From Chryseobacterium sp. MEBOG06 (lineage in GTDB: Bacteria > Bacteroidota > Bacteroidia > Flavobacteriales > Weeksellaceae): 64,000 nucleotides of DNA. This document shows, piece by piece, positions 1-7,723 of this stretch; positions within the stretch are counted from its first letter, which is position 1; the number at the start of each line of letters is the position of its first letter. The translations under genes and the position numbers were made by a program. Under the pieces are notes generated by a model. The model was not told the DNA's origin. It ran no database searches and saw only the letters and a list, made by a program, of their open reading frames with translations. The DNA is taken from assembly GCF_021869765.1 (NCBI RefSeq), contig NZ_CP084580.1:4774001-4838000 (forward strand), given 5' to 3'.

Positions 1-150
1 TTCATCCATGAGGTTCTTCCTTCTTGAGATCTTTACGATGGTGGGAATACTGAAAAAAGTAATCAGAAGGGAGAATACAAAGCCTAATCCTATTTTTACG
101 TAGAAAATAGGTATCCCCGAGGCGCTTAAGAACAATTCAAAATTTTTCAT
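1..150 (-). CDS. Undecaprenyl-phosphate glycosyl-1-phosphate transferase, WecA/MraY-like (partial, N-terminus only)
   Basis: Only the first 50 codons are in the window; the gene runs off the left edge. Translation from the ATG at 150 gives a short N-terminus, a hydrophobic segment at about residues 15-35, then IPTIVKISRRKNLMDE. This pattern, a first membrane helix followed by a basic loop ending in a DE/DEP motif, is typical of family 4 polyprenyl-phosphate sugar-1-phosphate transferases (WecA/TagO), which start lipid-linked glycan synthesis at the inner membrane. The gene lies 117 bp downstream of a GT2 glycosyltransferase on the same strand, which fits a surface-polysaccharide context. MraY-like alternatives cannot be excluded from this fragment. 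Confidence 0.6.
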   Translation of the reverse strand, partial: MKNFELFLSASGIPIFYVKIGLGFVFSLLITFFSIPTIVKISRRKNLMDE

Positions 151-267
151 CCTTTTTCTTATCCAGTACTTTCTTTCTCCAATATGAACAGAAAACCTAA
201 CCGTATAAATAGAATAGGTTTAACCATTATTTTCTATTGACCGAAATAATAGTACTTACATTTGTGT

Positions 268-1269
268 TTATATTAATTTTTTTATCAATTTTTTCTGTCC
301 GGAAAAAAATAACAGATAAAAAATCTTTTTTTTCAAGGGCAAAGATAAAAGATAATTTTTACCAAAACGACTATACTTCAATATATCTCGAATTTTTATT
401 TGTCTCTCTCTTGTGAAAACATCAAGCTGATCAGACATTCTGTAGAAGATTTTTTCCTCTTTTACAAAGGCCAGATACGCCAGAAAGGAGTATACCCCTT
501 CAAAAATCTGAAAATTTTTCAATTCTTGTTTTTTATGGGCATATTTAGATCTATCAAATGCTTGTTCTACATCAGTTACTGCTTTCAGTATATCCAATCC
601 TTTTTCCGTATGAGTTTTCGTAATAGAATCTGTACGTTCAAGGTATTGATAGTGGAAATTCTGGGTCTGAGCAATTGCTTCGCATTCCAGCAAAAGCTGA
701 GGAATAAGCTGAATATCTTCAAAATGAATACCTTTTTTAAATCTTTTCTGAGCAAAAAGTTCCTTTGCAAACAACTTGTTACAGGCAAAGTAACTGATAT
801 CTGAAAAAACTGAAAAGTTATTTTCAAGAATTATTTTTTCCGGCATATCGGGAAGCTGGGTTAGTTTTTGGACAACTTTTCCATTTTGATCTACTTTTTG
901 AATATTGCAGATCACCATTTTTGTCTCATGTTTTTCTGCCAGCAGCATCATTTCTTCAAACATGACAGGCGTTATATAATCATCGCTGTCTACAAAGCCG
1001 ATATAATCTCCGGTTGCATGGTCAATACCAAAATTCCGGGCATCGCTCAGTCCGCCATTTTTTTTGGTAAAAGATTTTATTTTTTCAGGATATTTCTCGG
1101 CATAATGGGCAATAATTTCACCTGACCGATCTTTGCTTCCGTCATCTACTACCACAATCTCAATATTCTGGAGGGTCTGGTTAAGCAGGGAATCAAGGCA
1201 TTTTTTCAAATAACGCTCAACATTATAAACGGGAACAATAATGGAAACTTTTGAGGGAATCTTCGTCAT
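268..1269 (-). CDS. Glycosyltransferase family 2
   Basis: A 333-residue cytoplasmic GT-A enzyme. The N-terminus carries the GT2 signature: VSIIVPVYN at about residues 8-16, VVVDDGSKD near 40 (nucleotide-sugar binding), and the metal-binding VDSDD near 95. The family transfers a sugar from a nucleotide donor to a surface glycan or lipid acceptor; donor and acceptor cannot be read from sequence. The C-terminal third is basic and lysine-rich (LPLKKKIFYLLFF), suggesting membrane-surface association. It starts 3 bp after the stop of the ureohydrolase-like gene, so the two are probably cotranscribed from the promoter at 2393-2400. Confidence 0.85.
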   Translation of the reverse strand: MTKIPSKVSIIVPVYNVERYLKKCLDSLLNQTLQNIEIVVVDDGSKDRSGEIIAHYAEKYPEKIKSFTKKNGGLSDARNFGIDHATGDYIGFVDSDDYITPVMFEEMMLLAEKHETKMVICNIQKVDQNGKVVQKLTQLPDMPEKIILENNFSVFSDISYFACNKLFAKELFAQKRFKKGIHFEDIQLIPQLLLECEAIAQTQNFHYQYLERTDSITKTHTEKGLDILKAVTDVEQAFDRSKYAHKKQELKNFQIFEGVYSFLAYLAFVKEEKIFYRMSDQLDVFTRERQIKIRDILKYSRFGKNYLLSLPLKKKIFYLLFFSGQKKLIKKLI

Positions 1270-1272
1270 ACA

Positions 1273-2343
1273 TTAAAATTTCGTCAGCCTTGCATTCAGC
1301 CATCCTTTTTTAGCTTCATCAAAATCTTTCCTGGAACACGGAATGCAATGATCTATATTTTCATCGTCACCAAAATACCACAAATTACTGAAAGTATCAC
1401 GCTTAAATGCATATTGTCTATCATCAATCAGAACATAAAACATTTCATAGTGTCTTTCTTTGGGGTGTGACTGCTGAATATTGATTCCTTCGATCAGATA
1501 CCATAGCATTTGTGCTAAAAGCTGGTGGTTCAGCTGATTTTCAGAATAAATATTGTAATTAAAGATGCCTACAGATTTCAGATTTTCACTCAATCCGATT
1601 TCTTTCATATATGCACAAATTTCTCTTCTGTTGAGTCCATTTATCTGTGGGTTCATAGAAAAAGGCTCGCTGAAACTCTCAATACCATCACAATTTACTG
1701 TGACCATATCGGCTTTTCTGAAAAAAGGTTCTGTCTTTTCTGTAGAGTTCATCATTTCTGCAAGACGGATAATATCAAATTCTACTTCTTTAATCAGTCT
1801 TACCGAATCCATTTCATTTAAGTGTTTTTGGTACCCTAAATGATGATAGTTTTTAATGGAAAAATTCTTAGCACCCAAAATCTTGCTCAAAAAGGTGTGT
1901 TCATTAATCGTTTCACCCTGTTGAAGGGATATAATGTTGCTAATCTGGGTGTAATTGATGCTGTTCTGATGAAAATTCAAAGCAGAAAATAATGAAAAGG
2001 CAAAGTCATTGGATCCCCCTATAATCACAGGAAGTGCCCTTTTGTAATGACAGGCTGATAAAACTTCCTGAAGGATGTAATGGGTATCCTGAACAGATTT
2101 CCCGGATACTAAATCTCCAAGATCTACAATTGGAATTTCAAAGTCCAGTTGTGCCAGCTTATAAAATTCTTTTCTGACTGCAGTGAAATCCTGTACTTCT
2201 GCTTCTCCGCCAGCACCTCTGTAATCTGATACGAACAGCAGAACAATGCTGTCTTCTTTAATATCTTTTGTAATCCGATTTCCTATCTGCCAGCTTTCTG
2301 TCTTGAAATTTCTTGGTGAAATGATAAAGTCTTCGAAATCCAT
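1273..2343 (-). CDS. Ureohydrolase (arginase/formimidoylglutamase) fold protein, metal ligands lost
   Basis: A 356-residue protein related to the proteins usually annotated as formimidoylglutamase or arginase in Flavobacteriia. The fold landmarks are visible (VLLFVSDYRGAGG, ALPVIIGGSNDFAFSLF, VTVNCDGIESFSEPF, NGLNRREICAYM), but manganese-binding positions are changed: the usual GGGHE is GGSND, no DAHxD motif is present (ISLQQGE lies in that region), and SxDxDxxDP is reduced to NCDGIES. I therefore infer that it is not a classical ureohydrolase. The start at 2343 is preferred to an upstream in-frame one at 2412, because a TAnnTTTG promoter at 2393-2400 would lie inside the longer version. Confidence 0.7.
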   Translation of the reverse strand: MDFEDFIISPRNFKTESWQIGNRITKDIKEDSIVLLFVSDYRGAGGEAEVQDFTAVRKEFYKLAQLDFEIPIVDLGDLVSGKSVQDTHYILQEVLSACHYKRALPVIIGGSNDFAFSLFSALNFHQNSINYTQISNIISLQQGETINEHTFLSKILGAKNFSIKNYHHLGYQKHLNEMDSVRLIKEVEFDIIRLAEMMNSTEKTEPFFRKADMVTVNCDGIESFSEPFSMNPQINGLNRREICAYMKEIGLSENLKSVGIFNYNIYSENQLNHQLLAQMLWYLIEGINIQQSHPKERHYEMFYVLIDDRQYAFKRDTFSNLWYFGDDENIDHCIPCSRKDFDEAKKGWLNARLTKF

Positions 2344-2392
2344 AGTATAATTTAATTTGAATAATAATAATTTATTGAATAACCCACTGTAA

Positions 2393-2400
2393 CAAACATA
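2393..2400 (-). promoter_or_regulatory. Bacteroidetes-type -7 promoter element (TATGTTTG)
   Basis: The minus strand reads TATGTTTG, a perfect match to the Bacteroidetes -7 consensus TAnnTTTG, 50 bp upstream of the ATG at 2343. It should drive the ureohydrolase-like gene and the GT2 gene behind it. Confidence 0.55.
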
Positions 2401-2455
2401 CAAAAAAACCACAGCAAATTGGCAATCTATGGCACTTTTTAACTTTCAAAAAAAC

Positions 2456-2487
2456 AAAAAAAGCCTTCCCGAAAGAAGACTTTTTGC
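2456..2487 (-). terminator. Rho-independent terminator after the delta-60 repeat gene
   Basis: The arms 2460-2468 and 2475-2483 form a 9-bp stem with one G-U wobble, flanked by A and T runs. It lies 17 bp after the stop of the gene ending at 2504. Confidence 0.6.
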
Positions 2488-2503
2488 AAAATATGATGTT
2501 GTA

Positions 2504-3955
2504 TTATTTTTTAATAAATTTAGAAGAGACGGCTCCTTTCGATGTACGAACAGTAATCATATATGTTCCTGATGATAAAAAGCTCAAATTAATCTTTCCT
2601 TCTGAAAAACCAGCTTCCGCATTCATTATTTTCCGGCCGTTCAAATCTAAAATTTCATAATCTGTTATTTTTTCCTTTGATGTCAAGTGAAGAAAGTCTT
2701 TAACTGGGTTTGGGTAAATCTTCACAGTCTTCAATGCTACATCTGAAACTCCCAGACTACTTGTATTAAAAAAGTATTTGCGGGCTGTTCCCACGTACTG
2801 GGTCTGTCCTCCATACGCGATTGAATAAGCTCCAAATAATACGACTGAGTTTCCATATAATTCGAAACCTGCGTTGTATACATATTTATTAAGCATTTGC
2901 GGGGTAATAATTTTACCGTTTAAACCAAAGGAATTATCCAGATTTCCATTTTCATCCATTTTCAGCACGTAAGTATTGTACCATCCTGTTCCGGAAATCA
3001 TAAATGTATTGTCCTGAAGGCGCACCGTCTTTATAGGAGTTGAATCAGACTGAACAGGAATAACAGCAATACCGGTATTTTTAAATGTTGTATCCAAAGT
3101 TCCGTTTGCATTAAGGCGATAAGTGATAAGTCCAAAACAATTGTTTCCATTACAAATACTTCCGGAACTTAATCCTAAGATTTTCCCATTATCCAAGAAC
3201 ATAAGATGTGCGCTGGTACCTGCATTCTGACCATACTGATAAAGGAAATTCCCTGAGGTTCCAAAAGAGGTGTCAAGTCCTCCATCAGGCAAAATTTTTG
3301 TAACCATTATTCTCTGATCGCTATTTGTGGCAACAATCTTCAGACCTGCTATAAAGATTTCGTTATCTGTATTGACTCTTACTTTGCTATATCGGTAACT
3401 GTTCCCTAAGGTCGCTACTCCATTATTTCCGAAAGCGGTATCAACAGTTCCGTTCGGTAAAAGACGAACAAGGGTATAGTTATAATTGGAATGTTTAAGT
3501 AGATAGATCTTCCCATTCTGGTCAACCTCTATGTCCACATATGATGCTCCCTGATTAAAAGAAGTAAAGCTATTTACAAAATTTCCCTCTGTATCTATTT
3601 TTTGAACACCGCCAAAGCCGTAATCCATGACAATATAATTACCGTCTCCTGCAGGTTTTATCCGGCCATAGGTTGACTGGGAAAACAATTTATACCCATA
3701 ACCATTGAGAACAGAAGTATCTAATACCCCATTGGAAGTAAAACGGGCAATGAAGCCAGCCCCTACTGCTAAAACTTTTCCATCAGGAAGTTTTGCTGTA
3801 GCTTGTATCTGCAGCCCTCCGGACATTTGACTGCCGTTATAAAAAGCAAAATCAGTATATCCTCCACTAAAGCCGTAAGAGGTGTCCAGTAAGTTTTCCT
3901 GGGAAAAGAAGTTTAATGAAATAAACAGTCCTAAAAAGGATAAAATTTTGTGCAT
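2504..3955 (-). CDS. Secreted delta-60 repeat protein with T9SS type A sorting domain
   Basis: A 483-residue secreted protein. A signal peptide (MHKILSFLGLFISLNFFSQ) is followed by at least six delta-60-type repeats built around variants of LDTSFG (for example GTVDTAFG, GGLDTSFG, GTLDTTFK, GNLDNSFG), which are expected to form a beta-propeller-like domain. The last 75 residues are a Por secretion tail (KIYPNPVKDFL ... SSGTYMITVRT ... KFIKK), the signal for export across the outer membrane by the type IX system and, usually, anchoring or release at the surface. The start at 3955 is supported by the signal peptide and by the promoter element at 4004-4011. The function is unknown. Confidence 0.85.
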   Translation of the reverse strand: MHKILSFLGLFISLNFFSQENLLDTSYGFSGGYTDFAFYNGSQMSGGLQIQATAKLPDGKVLAVGAGFIARFTSNGVLDTSVLNGYGYKLFSQSTYGRIKPAGDGNYIVMDYGFGGVQKIDTEGNFVNSFTSFNQGASYVDIEVDQNGKIYLLKHSNYNYTLVRLLPNGTVDTAFGNNGVATLGNSYRYSKVRVNTDNEIFIAGLKIVATNSDQRIMVTKILPDGGLDTSFGTSGNFLYQYGQNAGTSAHLMFLDNGKILGLSSGSICNGNNCFGLITYRLNANGTLDTTFKNTGIAVIPVQSDSTPIKTVRLQDNTFMISGTGWYNTYVLKMDENGNLDNSFGLNGKIITPQMLNKYVYNAGFELYGNSVVLFGAYSIAYGGQTQYVGTARKYFFNTSSLGVSDVALKTVKIYPNPVKDFLHLTSKEKITDYEILDLNGRKIMNAEAGFSEGKINLSFLSSGTYMITVRTSKGAVSSKFIKK

Positions 3956-4003
3956 AAAATAAGATTTCACGGTACAGTTTGTTATATTAGTTTTTATAAT
4001 TCC

Positions 4004-4011
4004 CAAATATA
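4004..4011 (-). promoter_or_regulatory. Bacteroidetes-type -7 promoter element (TATATTTG)
   Basis: The minus strand reads TATATTTG, matching TAnnTTTG, 49 bp upstream of the ATG at 3955 of the delta-60 repeat gene. Confidence 0.5.
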
Positions 4012-4044
4012 TAAAATTAAACAAGGAATTCAGTAAAAGATAAA

Positions 4045-4066
4045 GCTGCTAAGGTTTATTAGCAGC
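4045..4066. terminator. 8-bp perfect stem-loop upstream of the delta-60 gene
   Basis: GCTGCTAA (4045-4052) and TTAGCAGC (4059-4066) pair perfectly around a 6-nt loop. The hairpin lies between the 124-residue orphan gene and the promoter of the next gene. No strong T run follows on the minus strand, so it could be a secondary terminator or a structured leader. Confidence 0.35.
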
Positions 4067-4096
4067 ATCACATTTTCAACAACTTGGTAAAACAAA

Positions 4097-4130
4097 TCCG
4101 CCTCACCTATAATGTGAGACGGACTTTTTT
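4097..4130. terminator. Terminator hairpin downstream of the 124-residue orphan gene
   Basis: A 10-bp stem (4097-4106 with 4114-4123) has one mismatch that is a G-U wobble on the minus strand. On the plus strand it is followed by CTTTTTT; on the minus strand it has an A run before it and TTTGTTTT after it, so it can act in both directions. It ends the gene at 4154-4528. Confidence 0.65.
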
Positions 4131-4153
4131 ATTCTAATTCGTGTACTAAATAA

Positions 4154-4528
4154 TTAGCATTTTCCGAATGATTGGCTGATAATTGTTATTCCACCTATAA
4201 TGATAGTAACTCTAATTCCTGTTGGAATTCCCCAGGTAGTACATATAGATAAACAAGCCTGACCAGCTGTTCCATTAGGAATGCTTAATGGTATACTGAA
4301 ACAATATTTCCCAAAACCTAATGGTAAGTTGATGCAAACTTTATTGTTCTCAACAGTAATTGATATACACTCTGCTGTTACAAGAAGATAACCTGCGCTG
4401 GCATTAGCAAGGCTCAAATCTGAATCTGCCCCTGATGAGCGACGATTTGCCTGACTGTCTTCGTGTGATCTTTTTGCTGCCTCTAATGCGTTTGAAATAG
4501 CTTCTTCGCTAAATTTAAATTCTGACAT
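4154..4528 (-). CDS. Small six-cysteine orphan protein, function unknown
   Basis: A 124-residue protein I do not recognise. It has two parts. Residues 1-45 are hydrophilic and charged, without a signal peptide (MSEFKFSEEAISNALEAAK, then a Ser/Arg/Asp-rich linker). Residues 46-124 are hydrophobic and rich in Gly, Ile and Thr, with six cysteines (AEC, KVC, KYC, QAC, SIC and the C-terminal GKC). The ATG at 4528 starts a stand-alone unit with its own terminator at 4097-4130 and a leader of roughly 100 nt. The leader-plus-hydrophobic-core look resembles ribosomal peptide precursors, but no maturation enzyme is adjacent, so a function is not claimed. Confidence 0.7.
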   Translation of the reverse strand: MSEFKFSEEAISNALEAAKRSHEDSQANRRSSGADSDLSLANASAGYLLVTAECISITVENNKVCINLPLGFGKYCFSIPLSIPNGTAGQACLSICTTWGIPTGIRVTIIIGGITIISQSFGKC

Positions 4529-4876
4529 GATTTTATAGTTTTTGTTTTCTTACTCATTTGGCTTTTCAGAATCCGCCTCGTTTTTAAAGTGGTTTCTGAA
4601 CTCCACCGTTTGTAATATTACGGTGTAAAGATAGAGAATCAAAATACTGTATATCAGAGTCTTAATACTTAATCTTCCATTTACGTATTTATACTTAAAG
4701 CTAAGTGACAAGCACGTAAAGGTTATTGCTAAGCAATTTTTACATTTTTTGAAGTGATTATAAAGGAAAAAAAAAGATAAGTTAAAACCGATGTCATTTC
4801 ATTTCTTTAGACCTGATTTTATAAAAGCAAAAAGCACAGACCGAAATCTGTGCTTTTATATTTTATTAGAGAATAT
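4529..4876. other. Intergenic region between topA and the six-cysteine orphan gene
   Basis: A 348-bp AT-rich stretch. On the minus strand, next to the orphan gene, it holds a small CACCGT/ACGGTG hairpin (4604-4625) and TATCTTTA at 4626-4633, one base off the TAnnTTTG promoter consensus, which would give a leader of about 90 nt. The other end holds the topA terminator (4830-4857). I see no further gene. Confidence 0.5.
4830..4857 (-). terminator. topA terminator
   Basis: AAAAGCACAGA (4830-4840) and TCTGTGCTTTT (4847-4857) form a perfect 11-bp stem around a 6-nt loop, 19 bp after the topA stop. The T run on the minus strand makes it a good intrinsic terminator. Confidence 0.8.
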
Positions 4877-7452
4877 TTATTTCTTTGCTGCAGGTTTCTT
4901 AGCTGCAGGTTTTTTCGCTGCTGTTGTTGTTTTCTTTGCAGTCGTTGCTTTCTTGGCTGCAGGCTTTTTCTTTTCTGCGAAGGCTTTAGGATCCTGATCT
5001 GTAATCCATTTTTTAACCTCATCTAAAGAAAGCTCTTTCAGCTCATCAGCATCATATTTTGTATCGTCTGCTTTCTTTGGAATTTTGAACATTGCTTTTC
5101 CAAATTTGATGAAAGGTCCCCATCTTCCGTTTTCGATAGAGATTTTCTCTTTTTCCCACTGCTGGATGTATCGGTTTGCTTCTTTTTCAAGTTTAGCATC
5201 AATAAGTTCATTGATGTCACTTTGAGAAAGATTGTCGAAGTTATATTTCTTCGGAACATTTACAAAAATATCTTTGTATTTGATGAATGGTCCGAATCTT
5301 CCTGTTCCTTTTGTTACAGGCTCTCCTTTATAATTTGCAATAGGTGCATCAGCGATTTTCTTTTCATTGATGATTTCTTCTGCGCGTTTCTGATCTACAG
5401 AAAGCGGATCTTCACCTTTTGGAATACTGATATAAGTTTCGCCCCATTTCACATAAGGACCAAATCTACCTACTCCTACAGAAACCGGATTCCCATCAAC
5501 CTCATTTAAATCAAAAGGTAATTTGAACAGTTCCATTGCTTCTTCAAAAGTGATGGTTGCAATATTCTGACCTGTCATTAATGATGCAAAAACTGGTTTT
5601 TCTTCATCATCTGTTTCCCCAATCTGAATCATTGCTCCGAATCTTCCGATTCTTGCGTGAACATTTTTACCGGTTTTAGGATCCACTCCTAAAAGTCTGT
5701 CTCCTGTAGCACGGTCTGCATTTTCTTCTACATCTGCAATTCTCGGATGGAATTTTGAGTAGAAATTGGTCATCATTTCTTTCCACTTCTGGTCTCCACT
5801 TGCAATTTCGTCAAAACTTTCTTCTACTCTTGCTGTGAAACCGTAGTCCAGAATTTCTTTGAAGTTATCGGTAAGGAAATCATTCACAACTTCCCCAATA
5901 TCTGTAGGAACGAATTTATTTTTATCCCCCCGAATTTCTCTTCAAGAACTACTTTTTTTATTTTATCTTTTATCAGAGACATTTTGATCACTTCACGGGT
6001 GTGAGGTTCAATCTCTCTTTTATCTACATATTCTCTGTTCTGAATCGTTTGAATAGTGGGTGCATAAGTAGATGGTCTACCAATTCCCAGTTCTTCAAGT
6101 TTTCTAACTAATCCTGCTTCCGTATATCTTGCACTTGGTCTTGTGAATTTTTCAGTAGCAGTAATGGTTTTATAATTTAATACTTCACCAATTTTTACTT
6201 TTGGCAATAGTTTTTCGTTGTTATCTTCATCATCATCTTCAGCTTTTACAATACCATAAGCTTTCAGGAAACCATCAAATATGATCACTTCTCCCTGTGC
6301 TTCGAAATGATGTGGCAATGATGCATTTCCAATTTCAATTACCGTCTTCTCAATTTTGGCATTCGCCATCTGAGAAGCAAGTGTTCTTCTATAAATTAAT
6401 TGATATAGTTTACTCAGCTGAGCATCACCAATACTTTTCACTCCAAAATCTGTAGGACGGATTGCTTCGTGAGCTTCCTGTGCTGCAGCAGATTTAGTAG
6501 TATAGTTTCTTGGGGAAGAATATTCCGGTCCATATTCTGAGGTGATCTGTTTTTTTGCTCCTTCAATTGCTTCCTGGGAAAGGTTTACCGAGTCTGTTCT
6601 CATATAGGTAATAAACCCTTCTTCATAGAGCCTCTGTGCAAGACGCATTGTATTGGTCACATTATATCCCAGTCTTGAAGAGGCTTCCTGCTGTAATGTA
6701 GAGGTTGTAAAAGGAGCAGATGCTGAACGTGTGCCTGGTCTTGTTTCAACATTCAGAACTTTAAATTCTGTTGTTTTCGCCTGTTCAAGGAATTTTTCTG
6801 CATCTTCTTCTTTTTCGAAGTCTTTTTTCAGCTTGGCAGCAATTTCCTGCTCAGAGGTATTTAAGAAGATTCCGTCAAGTTTAAAGCTTGCTTTAGGTAT
6901 AAATTCGCGGATCTCTTTTTCTCTTTCCACGATTAATCTTACTGCAACAGATTGTACTCTTCCTGCAGAAAGGCCTGGTTTTACTTTTTTCCATAAAACC
7001 GGAGACATTTCAAAACCTACAATTCTGTCCAACACTCTTCTAGCCTGCTGGGCATTCACTAAGTTTTGATCAATATCTCTTGGATTGTCAATTGCTTTTA
7101 GAATGGCGTTTTTGGTAATCTCATGGAAAACAATTCTTTTTCTGTTTTCCGGCTTCAGTTTCAATTCATCTGCTAAGTGCCATGCAATAGCTTCTCCTTC
7201 GCGGTCTTCATCGGAAGCAAGCCATACCATTTCGGCTTTCTTTACGGCAGCTTTTAATTCGGTTACCAATTTCTTTTTGTCTGCTGAAACTTCGTAATCA
7301 GGACTGAATGTAGTAAGATCAATACCCATTCCTTTTTTAGGGAGATCCCGGATATGTCCGAAGCTCGATTTCACTTCGAAATCCTTTCCTAAATATTTCT
7401 GAATAGTTTTTGCTTTGGCCGGGGACTCTACGATTACTAAATTTTTCGACAT
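4877..7452 (-). pseudogene. topA: DNA topoisomerase I, reading frame split by a one-base deletion in a G run
   Basis: The gene encodes the type IA topoisomerase that relaxes negative supercoils. The N-terminal part (7452 to 5884, 522 aa) holds the Toprim domain (VIVESPAKAKTIQKYLG; SDEDREGEAIAWHL) and the catalytic region (EEGFITYMRTDS, nucleophile Tyr283). The C-terminal part (about 336 aa, 5887 to 4877) holds four GRFGP/GRWGP-type repeats and a Lys/Ala-rich tail (AAKKPAAKK). The two frames overlap at 5884-5887. At 5926-5931 the coding strand has six Gs; seven would restore one protein of about 858 aa, the usual flavobacterial length, with the bridge GGDKNKFVPTDIGEVVNDF. Because topA is normally essential, a homopolymer sequencing error is the likeliest cause; a real mutation is possible. 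Confidence 0.9.
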
Positions 7453-7465
7453 TCTAAAATTTTTG

Positions 7466-7473
7466 CAAAAGTA
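7466..7473 (-). promoter_or_regulatory. topA -7 promoter element (TACTTTTG)
   Basis: The minus strand reads TACTTTTG, matching TAnnTTTG, only 14 bp upstream of the topA ATG at 7452, implying a very short leader. Confidence 0.5.
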
Positions 7474-7674
7474 AAGCTTTTTTATTATATACTTTTTGAT
7501 AAAGATTTTTAATTTAACAATAAAAGTGGTTTCTATCCTCTTTCAACAGCCATTCCAACAACAACCAACTCCTTTGTAATGTAGGCTTTAGCCCATTATA
7601 TGTGTATCAATATTTGATAATATAGAATTTTTCATCAGTCATAATAGATGTAAAAATAATTTTATCAGTGAAAA

Positions 7675-7700
7675 AGCGGAATAGAACTTTTTATTCCGCT
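7675..7700 (-). terminator. Terminator of the 1139-residue T9SS gene
   Basis: AGCGGAATA (7675-7683) and TATTCCGCT (7692-7700) form a perfect 9-bp stem, followed on the minus strand by a T run, 24 bp after the stop at 7724. Confidence 0.75.
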
Positions 7701-7723
7701 ATTAGAATTGTCATTTTCAAACT

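Noticed and set aside
4045..4130. Riboswitch formed by the two adjacent hairpins
   Set aside because: The two stems are simple, belong to the end of one gene and the start of the next, and show no conserved riboswitch core.
4791..4997. Plus-strand open frame of 68 codons across the end of topA
   Set aside because: It is antisense to the Lys/Ala-rich repeat tail of topA, and its Ala/Phe-rich composition is a by-product of that repeat; no start context or homology is seen.
5884..5940. Programmed frameshift in topA
   Set aside because: Full-length topA elsewhere needs no frameshift, and a seven-G run would simply be in frame; error or mutation is simpler. It is kept as a finding on the missing base, not as a recoding site.
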